Below, piece after piece: positions 21,353 to 29,904 of a stretch of 64,000 bases of DNA. The DNA is taken from positions 1-64,000 of the forward strand of contig NZ_JAMOHM010000007.1 in the NCBI RefSeq assembly GCF_024448335.1. The letters run 5' to 3'. How positions within the stretch are numbered: position 1 is the stretch's first letter; each line of letters begins with the position of its first letter. The notes beneath the pieces are model-generated. The model was not told the DNA's origin. It worked only from the letters and a program-made list of their open reading frames with translations, and made no database searches. Source of the stretch: Stutzerimonas frequens. Lineage in GTDB: Bacteria; Pseudomonadota; Gammaproteobacteria; Pseudomonadales; Pseudomonadaceae. The translations under genes and the position numbers were made by a program.

Positions 21353-21970
21353 ATGCACGACACACCTCGCCCCCACGACCTGCTCTGGGGCATGACCCCG
21401 GCCCAGCTGCCGGCCGATGCGCCCGCCTGGGCGATCGCTGTGCTCGCCGCTGGCCAGCCGGTGGTGGTGCGGCGTGCGCGTGTGGCCGCCGGCCTGGTTG
21501 CGGTCGGGTTGCGCGGGGCGACGCGTGATCAACGCCTGGCCGCGCTGATGCCGATCGAGGCGATCGCTCATCGGTTGGCACCGGAAGATCTGCTCGGTCG
21601 TCAGGCCAGTGAGGATCTGCCGGTGTTCCGCGTGCTGGCCGAGCTACGCCCCTTGCTCGATGCGCTGGGCCACGCCTGGGGCGTCACCGGCTCGGCGGGT
21701 TTTCAACTTGCCACCGGGCTGCCGACGGCGCACCCGGACAGCGATCTGGATCTGCTGCTCAGGGCCGAGCGCCCGCTGCCACGCAGCGAGGCGCGCCCGC
21801 TGCTACAGCTGCTCGAAGGCCGCGCCTGCCGCGTCGACCTGCAACTGGAAACCCCGCTGGGTGGTGTGGCGCTCGGCGAATGGGCCGGTGGCGGCGCGCG
21901 GGTGCTGGTCAAGGCTGCCGAAGGACCGCGTCTGGTGAGCGATCCCTGGGCCACGGAGCGTGCGGCATGA
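21353..21970 (+). CDS. mdcG: MdcG, phosphoribosyl-dephospho-CoA transferase
   Basis: 205-aa nucleotidyltransferase that attaches the 2'-(5''-phosphoribosyl)-3'-dephospho-CoA group to MdcC. The metal-binding nucleotidyltransferase motif is visible as GSAGFQLATG ... SDLDLLLR. It starts after a GAGGAGG ribosome-binding site, 72 nt past mdcE, and overlaps mdcH by 4 nt. Confidence 0.93.
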   Translation: MHDTPRPHDLLWGMTPAQLPADAPAWAIAVLAAGQPVVVRRARVAAGLVAVGLRGATRDQRLAALMPIEAIAHRLAPEDLLGRQASEDLPVFRVLAELRPLLDALGHAWGVTGSAGFQLATGLPTAHPDSDLDLLLRAERPLPRSEARPLLQLLEGRACRVDLQLETPLGGVALGEWAGGGARVLVKAAEGPRLVSDPWATERAA

Positions 21971-22893
21971 GTAGCCTGTTCGCCTTTCCCGGCCAGGGCG
22001 CGCAGAAGCCCGGCATGCTCCAGCGTCTGCCACAGGAGCCTGAAGTCCTCGAATGCCTGGCGCAGGCCAGTGCGGTGCTCGGCGAGGATGCGCGGCTGCT
22101 CGATTCGGCCGAGGCGTTGCAATCGACCCGAGCGGTGCAGCTCTGCCTGCTGATCGCCGGGGTCGCCGGAGCGCGGCTGCTGATGCGCGATGGCCAGCGC
22201 CCGGATTATGTCGCCGGGCTGTCCATCGGCGCCTATGCCGCGGCGGTGGTCGCCGGGACGCTGGACTATCGCGACGCGGTGCGGCTGGTCTCGCTGCGTG
22301 GCGAGCTGATGCAGCAGGCCTACCCGCACGGCTATGGCATGACCGCCATCCTCGGTCTGTCGCTGAGCACGGTCGAAGGCCTGTTGGCGGAGGCCAAGGC
22401 GCCCGCCTACCTGGCCAATATCAACGCCGACAACCAGCTCGTCATCGCCGGCAGCGATGCCGCCATGGCCGCGGTCGCCGCCCGCGCCAAGGCCCTCGGT
22501 GCCTCCTGTGCGCGGCGTCTGGCGATGAGCGTGCCGTCGCACTGCGCGTTGCTCGAGCAGCCGGCGCGTGAGCTGGCCGAAGCCTTCGCCGGCGTCAGCC
22601 TGCGCGCTCCGCAAGTTCGCTATCTGAGCAGCTCGTCCGCACGCCCGATATTCGATAGCGAGCGCCTGCGCGACGACCTCGCCTTCAACATGTGCCGCGT
22701 CGTCGACTGGCACGGCACTCTGCGCACCGCCTACGAACGTGGCGTGCGTCTGCAGATCGAACTGCCCCCGGGCCAGGTGCTCACCGGCCTGGCGCGGCGG
22801 GTTTTCGAACAGGGTACGCTGGCCGCCTTCGACGGCGCCCGGCTCGACACACTGGACGCCTTGCTGCGTCAGGAGGGCAGCCAGAGCCGATAG
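21967..22893 (+). CDS. mdcH: MdcH, malonyl-CoA:ACP transferase (epsilon)
   Basis: 308-aa FabD-like acyltransferase that loads malonyl onto MdcC to start the cycle. The N-terminal FAFPGQGAQKPGML and the nucleophile motif GLSIGAYAAA (GxSxG) are intact. The start at 21967 (ATGA overlap with mdcG) is where homology begins. Confidence 0.94.
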   Translation: MSSLFAFPGQGAQKPGMLQRLPQEPEVLECLAQASAVLGEDARLLDSAEALQSTRAVQLCLLIAGVAGARLLMRDGQRPDYVAGLSIGAYAAAVVAGTLDYRDAVRLVSLRGELMQQAYPHGYGMTAILGLSLSTVEGLLAEAKAPAYLANINADNQLVIAGSDAAMAAVAARAKALGASCARRLAMSVPSHCALLEQPARELAEAFAGVSLRAPQVRYLSSSSARPIFDSERLRDDLAFNMCRVVDWHGTLRTAYERGVRLQIELPPGQVLTGLARRVFEQGTLAAFDGARLDTLDALLRQEGSQSR

Positions 22894-22907
22894 ACCGCGT
22901 GCACATT

Positions 22908-22935
22908 CAGCGCGAGCAAGCCTTACTCGCGGCTG
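22908..22935. repeat. small stem-loop between mdcH and madL
   Basis: CAGC-GCGAG and CTCGC-GGCTG form an imperfect stem (one bulge) around a 9-nt loop in the 120-nt gap that separates the enzyme genes from the transporter genes. It may adjust the relative output of the two halves of the operon. Confidence 0.35.
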
Positions 22936-23013
22936 ATCGATGGATAACAACAACGACCTCGACAACACGCGCCACGCCCTCTGCAGGCCGGCGCAACCAA
23001 AAGGACAAGAACA

Positions 23014-23412
23014 ATGATCATCTTTGGTGTGGCCTTCCTGGCCTTGTGTACCCTCACCGGCATCTTCGTCGGCGAGCTGCTCGGCAAGCTGCTGGGCGTA
23101 CCGGCAAACGTCGGCGGCGTGGGTATCGCCATGGTCCTGCTGATCCTGCTCGGCAGCTACCTGAAGCAGCGCGGCCTGTTCAACATGGAGACCGAACAGG
23201 GGGTGAAATTCTGGAGTGCCGTGTACATCCCGATCGTGGTCGCGATGGCGGCGCAACAGAACGTCTACGGCGCCCTCAGCGGCGGCCCGATGGCCATTCT
23301 CGCCGGTGTGGCGGCTGTCGCCGTGGCCTTCGCGCTGGTGCCGGTGCTCGACCGGATCGGCCGAAAAAAGCATGAAGCCGATGAAGCCAAGCCACTGACC
23401 ACGGAGGGTTGA
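23014..23412 (+). CDS. madL: MadL, malonate transporter small subunit
   Basis: 132-aa inner-membrane protein with about four membrane segments (e.g. VGIAMVLLILLGSYL and MAILAGVAAVAVAFALV). MadL works with MadM as a sodium-coupled malonate importer. An AAGGAC ribosome-binding site precedes the ATG; the gene is 3 nt from madM. Confidence 0.93.
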   Translation: MIIFGVAFLALCTLTGIFVGELLGKLLGVPANVGGVGIAMVLLILLGSYLKQRGLFNMETEQGVKFWSAVYIPIVVAMAAQQNVYGALSGGPMAILAGVAAVAVAFALVPVLDRIGRKKHEADEAKPLTTEG

Positions 23413-23415
23413 ACC

Positions 23416-24180
23416 ATGTACGAATCTCTGATGAAAGTGATCTCCGGCTACGGCCTGATCAGCGGCTTCGCCATCATCGGCGCGACCATGTGGATCTCCT
23501 ACTGGCTGTCCGACAAGCTCACCAAGGGCCGCCTGCACGGCTCGGCGGTCGCCATCCTCATCGGCCTGTTGCTGTCGTACATCGGCGGCGTGGTGACCGG
23601 CGGGCAGAAGGGCCTGGTGGATATCGCGCTGTTCTCCGGCATCGGCCTGCTCGGCGGCGCCATGCTGCGTGACTTCGCCATCGTCGCCACCGGTTTCGGC
23701 GTCAGTGTGGAAGAGCTCAAGCGCGCCGGCATGGTCGGCGTGCTGGCGCTGTTCGTCGGTGTGTTCTCCTCCTTCATCGCCGGCGTCGCGGTGGCCATGG
23801 CGTTCGGCTACACCGACGCGGTCAGCCTGACCACCATCGGCACGGGCGCTGTGACCTACATCGTCGGCCCGGTCACTGGCGCGGCGATCGGCGCCAGCTC
23901 CGAAGTCATGGCGCTGTCGATCGCCGCAGGCCTGGTCAAGGCGATTCTGGTGATGATCGCGACGCCGTTCGTGGCGCCGATGATCGGCCTGAACAACCCC
24001 CGTGCCGCGGTGATCTTCGGCGGCCTGATCGGCACCTCCAGCGGTGTGGCCGGCGGCCTGGCGGCCACCGATGCTCGCCTGGTGCCCTATGGCTGCCTGA
24101 CTGCGGCGTTCTACACCGCGCTGGGCTGCCTGCTCGGGCCGTCGCTGCTGTTCTTCGTCATGCGCGGGCTGTTGGGCTGA
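23416..24180 (+). CDS. madM: MadM, malonate transporter large subunit
   Basis: 254-aa hydrophobic protein with about eight membrane segments and the glycine-rich TIGTGAVTYIVGPVTGAAIG and IGTSSGVAGGLAATD segments of the MadM family. It supplies malonate to the decarboxylase encoded upstream. Last gene of the mdc operon. Confidence 0.93.
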   Translation: MYESLMKVISGYGLISGFAIIGATMWISYWLSDKLTKGRLHGSAVAILIGLLLSYIGGVVTGGQKGLVDIALFSGIGLLGGAMLRDFAIVATGFGVSVEELKRAGMVGVLALFVGVFSSFIAGVAVAMAFGYTDAVSLTTIGTGAVTYIVGPVTGAAIGASSEVMALSIAAGLVKAILVMIATPFVAPMIGLNNPRAAVIFGGLIGTSSGVAGGLAATDARLVPYGCLTAAFYTALGCLLGPSLLFFVMRGLLG

Positions 24181-24184
24181 GGTC

Positions 24185-24330
24185 GTAAAGGTGGAAAAGG
24201 CTGCGCCGTTTTCCACCCTACGAATGCGTAGGGTGGAAAACTCGCGCAGCGATTTTCCACGCGTAACCCTCACCGCGTGGATAGCTGCGGCCATCCACCC
24301 TACGACGGCTACACGCCCTGGCACAGGCCC
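24185..24330. repeat. cluster of dispersed GTAGGGTGGAAAA repeats
   Basis: Several direct and inverted copies of a (C)GTAGGGTGGAAAA / TTTTCCACCCTACG unit lie between the madM stop and the glycine riboswitch. The same element bounds the other side of the dadA-like gene (25960-26070) and occurs once near phnP (4931-4975). Confidence 0.7.
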
Positions 24331-24450
24331 GCCAGACCGCCGCGTAGCCCCGGGCCAAAGCCGGGGGGTTACAGCGGCGGTTTTTTCTGGCAGGGTAACC
24401 CTCGATTCGCGACCGATTGCCGCAGGCAGCGGGCGCGGGTCGATGTGCTA

Positions 24451-24628
24451 GCGGGAGAGACTGCCGCATGGCAGCGCCGAAGGAGCAACCGCCCCGGAAA
24501 CTCTCAGGCAAAAGGACCGCTACCACTGCTGACACTCTGAAGAGCCGCCCGGTTTTCGTCGCCGGGCGCACCGAAGGAGCAAGCGAGCCGCGTCACGCGC
24601 TCGTGAATCTCTCAGGTCCAGAACAGAG
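24451..24628 (+). ncRNA. tandem glycine riboswitch
   Basis: Two aptamers in series. Aptamer 1 (24451-24520) is closed by GCGG/CCGC and holds GGGAGAG, GCCGAAGGAGCAA and CTCTCAGGCAAAAGGAC, the conserved glycine-aptamer core. Aptamer 2 (24535-24628) is closed by CTCTG/CAGAG and holds CACCGAAGGAGCAA and CTCTCAGG. The two-aptamer layout with a short linker is typical. It sits in the leader of the dadA-like gene. A segment of aptamer 2 (TCCAGAAC, 24617-24624) is perfectly complementary to GTTCTGGA (24674-24681) over the ribosome-binding site, indicating translational ON control by glycine. Confidence 0.93.
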
Positions 24629-24682
24629 GGGGCGCCCGCCGCGCGTTGGGCGCACGGGCTATGACCCCTCGACGTTCTGGAG
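24617..24682 (+). promoter_or_regulatory. riboswitch expression platform sequestering the dadA ribosome-binding site
   Basis: TCCAGAAC (24617-24624) pairs perfectly over 8 bp with GTTCTGGA (24674-24681), which includes most of the GGAG ribosome-binding site of the downstream gene. A 6-bp hairpin (GCGCCC 24632-24637 / GGGCGC 24648-24653) lies between the arms. Glycine-stabilised closure of aptamer 2 (CTCTG/CAGAG, using 24624-24628) would compete with this pairing and free the site. No T-run is present, so translational control is favoured over termination. Confidence 0.6.
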
Positions 24683-24689
24683 CGCAACA

Positions 24690-25949
24690 ATGAAAACAAT
24701 CGCAGTCATCGGTGGCGGCATCACCGGCGTCACCACCGCCTATGCCCTGGCCAAGCGCGGCTTCTCGGTCACCCTGCTGGAAAAGCACCGCTACGCGGCG
24801 ATGGAAACCTCCTTCGCCAACGGCGGCCAGCTGTCGGCCTCCAATGCCGAGGTCTGGAACCACTGGTCGACGATCGTCAAGGGCCTCAAGTGGATGCTCA
24901 AGAGCGACGCGCCGCTGCTGGTCAATCCCAAGCCCAGCTGGCACAAGCTCTCCTGGTTCGCCGAGTTCATCGGCTCGATCCCCAATTACCGCAAGAACAC
25001 CATCGAAACCGCGCGGCTGGCGATCGCCGCGCGCGAGCATCTGTTCGCCTGGGCCGAAGCCGAAGGCATCGACTTCGACCTGAAGAAGAAGGGCATCCTG
25101 CATATCTACCGCGACAAGGCCGGCTTCGAGCATGCCGCTGAGGTTTCGCGCCTGCTCGCCGAAGGCGGCCTGCCGCGGCGCAGCGTGACGCCGGAAGAAA
25201 TGCGTGCCATCGAGCCGACCCTGGCCGGCACCTATTACGGCGGCTACTACACCGAATGCGACTCCACCGGCGACATCCACAAGTTCACCCATGGTCTGGC
25301 CACGGCGATCGAGCGCCTCGGCGTGCGTTGCCGCTACGGTGCCGACGTGAAGTCGGTGGCCAGCGACGGCAAGCGTGCCAGCGTGATCCTCGCTGGCGTT
25401 GGCGGTGACGAGCGGCTGGAGTTCGACGGCTTGGTGGTTTGCGCCGGCACCGCCAGCCGCGGACTGGCAGCCCAGCTCGGCGACCGGGTGAACATCTACC
25501 CGGTCAAGGGCTACTCGATCACCGTCAACCTGACCGACGAGATCAGCCGTGCCTCGGCGCCGACGGTCAGCCTGCTCGATGACGAAACCAAGCTGGTCAG
25601 CAGCCGCCTTGGCGACGACCGCTTCCGCGTCGCCGGCACCGCCGAGTTCAACGGTTACAACCGCGACATCCGCGCCGATCGCATCCGCCCGCTGGTGGAT
25701 TGGGTCAACCAGTGCTTCCCCGGCGTCAACACCCGCAGCGTGGTGCCGTGGGCCGGTCTGCGGCCGATGATGCCGAACATGATGCCCAAGGTTGGCCGCG
25801 GCAGCTCGCCCTGCGTGTTCTACAACACCGGCCACGGGCACCTGGGCTGGACGCTGAGCGCGATCACCGCGGATATGGTCGGTGACGTGGTGGCGCAAAG
25901 CCTGGGCCGGCCCGCTCCGGTCGCGTCTGGGCAGACAGCCGTCGCCTAG
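24690..25949 (+). CDS. DadA-like FAD-dependent D-amino acid dehydrogenase
   Basis: 419-aa flavoprotein of the DadA/DAO superfamily. The N-terminal dinucleotide-binding motif is GGGITG (IAVIGGGITGVTTAYALA), followed by the DadA-type FANGGQLSASNAEVWNHW segment; the C-terminal GHGHLGWTLS is the usual FAD-contacting end. The start at 24690 follows CTGGAG. DadA enzymes convert D-amino acids to 2-oxo acids at the membrane, passing electrons to the respiratory chain. The upstream glycine riboswitch suggests the physiological substrate is glycine or a compound that yields it, but this is inference. The gene is not part of any mdc function and separates madM from mdcR. Confidence 0.88.
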   Translation: MKTIAVIGGGITGVTTAYALAKRGFSVTLLEKHRYAAMETSFANGGQLSASNAEVWNHWSTIVKGLKWMLKSDAPLLVNPKPSWHKLSWFAEFIGSIPNYRKNTIETARLAIAAREHLFAWAEAEGIDFDLKKKGILHIYRDKAGFEHAAEVSRLLAEGGLPRRSVTPEEMRAIEPTLAGTYYGGYYTECDSTGDIHKFTHGLATAIERLGVRCRYGADVKSVASDGKRASVILAGVGGDERLEFDGLVVCAGTASRGLAAQLGDRVNIYPVKGYSITVNLTDEISRASAPTVSLLDDETKLVSSRLGDDRFRVAGTAEFNGYNRDIRADRIRPLVDWVNQCFPGVNTRSVVPWAGLRPMMPNMMPKVGRGSSPCVFYNTGHGHLGWTLSAITADMVGDVVAQSLGRPAPVASGQTAVA

Positions 25950-25959
25950 TCATGCAGTC

Positions 25960-26070
25960 GTAGGGTGGAAGACGGCGAAGCCTCTTCCACCCCTGCGGCG
26001 CCGATCATGCCGATCCGGCTGGCCATATGCCAACGCGTGGAAAACCGCTGCGCGGGTTTTCCACCCTACG
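25960..26070. repeat. GTAGGGTGGAA repeat pair downstream of the dadA-like gene
   Basis: A forward copy (GTAGGGTGGAAG) and an inverted copy (GTTTTCCACCCTAC, at about 26056-26069) of the dispersed repeat lie within about 110 bp. The inverted copy runs into the 3' end of mdcR. It may also act as a bidirectional transcript end between the convergent genes. Confidence 0.65.
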
Positions 26071-27013
26071 TCGTTTCAGGCTTGGCATCCTCGTTCTGCT
26101 CCAGCGCGCGCCGGGCATACATCCGGCATTCGGCGAGCAGCGCCAGCAGGTTCGGGTCGCGCTCCTTGGCCTTGAGGAACACCACGCCGATATGCTGCTG
26201 CAGGTGATAACGCGCCTGCAGCGGGATCAGCCGCACCCGCGATTCGTAGACCATGCCCACGCGCCCCGGCAGCAGCGCGTAGCCCACGCCCGAATTGACC
26301 ATGCTCAGCAGGGTGAAGATATCGTTCACCTGCATCGCCACCTTCGGCTCGAAACCCGCTAGCTGGAACACCCGGTTGCCGTCCTGATGGGTGGCGAAAC
26401 CCTGGGACAGCGTGATGAAAGTGGCGTCACGCAGATCGCTGAGATCCACTTCGCTCTGGTTGGCGAAGGGCGAGTCGGCCGGCGCGGCGAGGAAGATGTC
26501 GTCGGAAAACAGCTGCACCTGCGCGCAGTCCGGATCGGCCACGCTTTCGTTGAGCGACACCAGAATGGCGTCGAGCTCCATGTTCTTCAGCTTGTAGAGC
26601 AGGTCGACGTTGGAGCCGAGGATCAGGTCGATGTTGAGTTCGCTGCGGCGCAGTTTCAAACCCATGATCAGCTGCGGCACGGTCTTCACCGTCAGCGAAT
26701 ACAGCGCGCCGAGCTTGAAACGCTCGGCCGAGAAGCCGGCGGCTTCGCGGGTCTGGCGCACCGTCTCGAGCACGTCCTTGACCAGCTGCTGGGCGCGCTC
26801 TTCCAGCACGTAGGCGCTTTCCAGCGGGATCAGGTTGCGTCCCTCGTGCTTGAACAGCGGGCAGCGCAGTGCGCTTTCCAGGGAGTGGATGGCGCGGTGC
26901 ACGCTGACGTTGCTGGTGTTCAGCTCCACCGCGGCCTTGCCCAGATTGCCGCTGCGCATGAAGGCCAGAAACACCTCCAGCTTCTTCAGGGTCAGCTCTT
27001 CGTCGATCTGCAT
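26066..27013 (-). CDS. mdcR: LysR-family regulator, probably MdcR
   Basis: 315-aa LysR-type regulator: an N-terminal helix-turn-helix (GNLGKAAVELNTSNVSVHRA, ~residues 17-36) and a periplasmic-binding-like effector domain. The sequence resembles the LysR regulators that accompany malonate decarboxylase genes in Pseudomonas, so it most likely activates mdcABCDEGH-madLM in response to malonate. It faces the operon and is separated from madM by the riboswitch-dadA unit. Confidence 0.8.
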   Translation of the reverse strand: MQIDEELTLKKLEVFLAFMRSGNLGKAAVELNTSNVSVHRAIHSLESALRCPLFKHEGRNLIPLESAYVLEERAQQLVKDVLETVRQTREAAGFSAERFKLGALYSLTVKTVPQLIMGLKLRRSELNIDLILGSNVDLLYKLKNMELDAILVSLNESVADPDCAQVQLFSDDIFLAAPADSPFANQSEVDLSDLRDATFITLSQGFATHQDGNRVFQLAGFEPKVAMQVNDIFTLLSMVNSGVGYALLPGRVGMVYESRVRLIPLQARYHLQQHIGVVFLKAKERDPNLLALLAECRMYARRALEQNEDAKPETT

Positions 27014-27093
27014 GGCCGTTGCTCCGCGGTCGGGCAGACGATTATGCCGAACTCGTACTCAGGCGGGGCGCGAAAGCGGAGCAGTGCAGGCGA

Positions 27094-27318
27094 TCAGGGC
27101 AGGGCGAGTTCTTCGTCTTCCGGAATCTCGTCCGTGACGTACACGCGTGCGTGTTCGCTCTGGGCGTCCTCGATACGCAAGCCGAAATAGGTTTCGTCAT
27201 TGGCATCCCAGAACGCCTCGACCTGCTCAAGCGAGGCCTGCTCCAGCAGGACCTGCCCGGAGTGTTCGAGAATGATGGAATAGCGGCGATTGGCGGGCAT
27301 GTGAGTGACTCTGATCAT
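27094..27318 (-). CDS. conserved hypothetical small protein
   Basis: 74-aa acidic protein with no signal peptide or membrane segment. The true start may be at 27300 (MPANRRYSII), since neither candidate has a strong ribosome-binding site. The sequence reads as a compact alpha/beta domain ending in an acidic tail (DEIPEDEELALP). No family is recognised. Lies upstream of mdcR on the same strand. Confidence 0.55.
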   Translation of the reverse strand: MIRVTHMPANRRYSIILEHSGQVLLEQASLEQVEAFWDANDETYFGLRIEDAQSEHARVYVTDEIPEDEELALP

Positions 27319-27451
27319 CGAAAGGCTGCAGGCGCAGCTGTGATGTCATTTTGTCACTTCAGCGGGCTTAATCCTCGCCCGTTCATCGGCCGCCAGCGTT
27401 TGGCTGCCGAACGGTTACCCACGCTACGAATGGCTTCCTTGAAACGCTGAG

Positions 27452-27796
27452 CTATGAGAACGGGCCGATGTCGAAGTATTTTCCCGCTGCTGCAAGGCCT
27501 AAGCTGACCCATATGCAGGAAAGGCTGAAGCTGGAAAAATACAACCAAAGCGAGATAGCCTTATTAACTTTTGGGCGGTTTATGCCAAACGAATATAGAA
27601 AGCTGTATTTGTGAAGCCGGTAAAAACTTTCGAATGGGCTATTGGATTCCCAGTTAGGATCATGTTTTTTTGAAAAATAACGATCTAGCCTATGTATCGC
27701 AAAAAAAGATACGTACAAGTTATTAATGGTGCCGAGTGCCAATATGGAAAATAATGCATATAGCATTATTGCTTTAAGGGAGATTGCAGTGGGCAT
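27452..27796 (-). CDS. membrane protein, likely immunity to the LysM effector
   Basis: 114-aa protein with two clear membrane segments (ALFSILALGTINNLYVSFF near residues 14-32 and ISLWLYFSSFSLSCIWVSLG near 81-100). Its ATG abuts the effector stop (TAGATG), with a GAAGGGG ribosome-binding site inside the effector end. The base composition is markedly richer in A+T than the surrounding genes, a sign of horizontal transfer. An inner-membrane partner encoded directly after a putative pore-forming effector is the standard immunity arrangement. No family is recognised, so the role rests on context. Confidence 0.6.
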   Translation of the reverse strand: MPTAISLKAIMLYALFSILALGTINNLYVSFFAIHRLDRYFSKKHDPNWESNSPFESFYRLHKYSFLYSFGINRPKVNKAISLWLYFSSFSLSCIWVSLGLAAAGKYFDIGPFS

Positions 27797-29044
27797 CTAT
27801 TGCACCCCTTCGTAGATTACTTCGCCTAGCATTTCGCCGAGTTCGCCTCCTTCACTCCCACCATAATAGGCACCAAGACCGGCACCAGCTAACCCCACTA
27901 CGAGTAAAACTGGTGCTCCTACAGTTACGCCGAGAGCTAATGCAATGCCACCAACAATGGCTGTGGCTGCTTGTGCAGTTAGAAAGCCTCCTATCCCGCC
28001 GACACTTGCGCTACCAACGAACCCGCCGATTTGTTTAAAGCTGACTTGCTTGCAGCTACCGCTATCCTCTAACGAACAGGCGTCATGGATTCTGTTCAAT
28101 CGAACGCCACCATCGATGGCGATACCCAAGTAACCTAAGCGGCCGGCGCCCTTCGCCCAATTCGAAACCGTATTGATGCGTTGCCCAAGCTGCGGAACTT
28201 CGCCTCTTTCAGTAATCGCAGAAGCGTTATGCAGGATCGATTTGGTCGATAGGCCGAGCGTGGTCTTGATGCTGTCGTAATTACGGATATTGACAGTTGA
28301 AAGGGTCAGGCGGCCAAGGGAATGATTCAGCTGGCCGAATAGCTGCTGACGCTTCGCATAGAACTCCGGCGAAAATCGGTTGGGGTTTCCGGTGCGGCTG
28401 AGCTCGTCGACATACGCGACGTTGATCTTTTCCAGCGTGCTCCTGACGTCCCCTAGCTGGCGTCCGGCTGCGGCACTCAGTACACCCAGCGCGGTGCTCT
28501 GGTGGGATGCGACGGTTTCCAACGAGACGTAGTCCAGAACTTTCAGATGCCGCTTGACCGTCATGGCTTCGGCGGGTGACAGCTGTTGAATGCCTTCACT
28601 TGCGAGTCGCGCCTGTTCCCTGAGGGCTTCCAGGCGTTGTCGGTCGGCGTCGGTGCGCGGCATGTTGGAGATGATGACAATCTCGCCAGGCAGTACCGTC
28701 TCGTTGAGATGCTCGTTGTTACGCTGGAACAACGAGCGGTGGAGGAAGTGCATTTCACGTCCGTAGATCGCCTCATAGATCGCCTGGCGGCTCTGCACTT
28801 CTTCGTTCCAGTAGAAGGCGACGTCGAATGCAGCCCCGCTGCACTGGCTGTCCTGCATGATCTGTCCCGCGGTGCAGCCGGGGCGTGCCGGGCTGCTCGA
28901 CGCGGGCATGCGCAAGATCTGGCCTGCCTGGATCTGGTTTGGGTTTTCAATCTGCGGGTTCAGGCGTAACAGGCTGCTGACAGTGATGCCGTGATCGCTG
29001 GCGATCCGGGTCAGGGTGTCGCCCCTCTGTATCGTGTATTCCAT
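27797..29044 (-). CDS. LysM-domain, glycine-zipper T6SS effector candidate
   Basis: 415-aa protein without a signal peptide. Residues ~2-48 form a LysM peptidoglycan-binding domain (YTIQRGDTLTRIASDHGITV...GQILRMP). The centre (residues ~100-300) is helical and polar. The C-terminal ~75 residues are a strongly hydrophobic glycine-zipper stretch (GGFVGSASVGGIGG, VGAPVLLVVGLAGAGLGAYYGG) like those of pore-forming toxins. It follows vgrG and a DUF4123 adaptor gene and precedes a small membrane protein, the layout of a VgrG-delivered effector with its immunity protein. Predicted action is insertion into the target inner membrane; this has not been shown. Confidence 0.72.
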   Translation of the reverse strand: MEYTIQRGDTLTRIASDHGITVSSLLRLNPQIENPNQIQAGQILRMPASSSPARPGCTAGQIMQDSQCSGAAFDVAFYWNEEVQSRQAIYEAIYGREMHFLHRSLFQRNNEHLNETVLPGEIVIISNMPRTDADRQRLEALREQARLASEGIQQLSPAEAMTVKRHLKVLDYVSLETVASHQSTALGVLSAAAGRQLGDVRSTLEKINVAYVDELSRTGNPNRFSPEFYAKRQQLFGQLNHSLGRLTLSTVNIRNYDSIKTTLGLSTKSILHNASAITERGEVPQLGQRINTVSNWAKGAGRLGYLGIAIDGGVRLNRIHDACSLEDSGSCKQVSFKQIGGFVGSASVGGIGGFLTAQAATAIVGGIALALGVTVGAPVLLVVGLAGAGLGAYYGGSEGGELGEMLGEVIYEGVQ

Positions 29045-29049
29045 TCGCT

Positions 29050-29904
29050 TTATCCATGCAGTCCAAGCAGGCAGGCTTCGATACGAGCCAGCCGGTGCTC
29101 GGCAGGTTCTTCCTTGTTGGTCAGCCCCGTTCGAACCTCGGGGCTGTCGATGGCATCGGGAAACTGCAGCGCTAATTCAACGTAAGCGAACAGGTGCCGT
29201 TCTGCCTCGATACCGAATGCCTCGGCTTCGTGCACGCGCTGCTTGACGACCGCTTCCAGCTCCGGGGCGGCCTTTTCATGAAAGTTGTCTGCAGAAAAAT
29301 GGCTGATCAGGCGCTGGATGAAACGCTGTCGCTCCTGTTGTTGCCAATGGGCAAGGTGCTCGGGACGGAGCGCAAACCAGCCCTCGTCGTCAGCAGTTCT
29401 GCCGAGAGAAATCTGGTTTGTGGTGAAACCTCGCCATTCGCTCTGCTCGTTGGTCAGCCAGATGCCGCTGATCGGGCCGAGCCAAGCGCCCAGCTCTTCT
29501 TGCGTGAGGCTGTCGAAGAAGCGTTCGCTCAAGGCCGGGTCGTAGAACCTGCAGAATGCCAGTTCACCGGAGGGCAATCTGACGCTGAGAAGGCTGCGCA
29601 AATGGTTCGCCAGATCATCGATGCTCGCCGCGCTTTCCAACAGCAGCCCTGCCGATTGCCAGCGCTCCCGGTTCTGCCACATCAGATGCTGCCCCGCGAG
29701 GCTGTACAGCACGGGGCTGCATTCCAGCATGGACTCATGGCGCGTGCCTCGGTACAGCAGCTCCAGGTGGGGTTCGTCGTCGTGCTGGTAGATGATCTGC
29801 AGAGCCGGTAATGCAGCACTATCGAGCAGCAGGTAGAGGTCGTCTCGCTCGATGTCCGGTTCTTCTACAGCCTGCATCAGGCCGTGCTCGCGTTCTTGCC
29901 GCAT
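29050..29904 (-). CDS. DUF4123 adaptor/chaperone for a VgrG-loaded effector
   Basis: 284-aa DUF4123 protein. DUF4123 proteins (Tap/Tec) bind a VgrG C-terminus and load its effector. The start at 29904 (MRQEREHGLM) is chosen because a GGAGGT site precedes it by 6 nt; it overlaps the vgrG end by 28 nt. An alternative start at 29877 would give a one-base overlap with the vgrG stop. The effector gene follows 5 nt after the stop. Confidence 0.82.
   Translation of the reverse strand: MRQEREHGLMQAVEEPDIERDDLYLLLDSAALPALQIIYQHDDEPHLELLYRGTRHESMLECSPVLYSLAGQHLMWQNRERWQSAGLLLESAASIDDLANHLRSLLSVRLPSGELAFCRFYDPALSERFFDSLTQEELGAWLGPISGIWLTNEQSEWRGFTTNQISLGRTADDEGWFALRPEHLAHWQQQERQRFIQRLISHFSADNFHEKAAPELEAVVKQRVHEAEAFGIEAERHLFAYVELALQFPDAIDSPEVRTGLTNKEEPAEHRLARIEACLLGLHG

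Noticed and set aside
21703..24324. 873-codon minus-strand open frame opposite mdcG, mdcH, madL and madM
   Set aside because: Antisense shadow of four well-supported genes; composition is typical of an antisense frame in high-GC DNA.
24541..24660. Intrinsic terminator as the riboswitch output
   Set aside because: The hairpin at 24632-24653 is not followed by a T-run; pairing to the ribosome-binding site explains control better.
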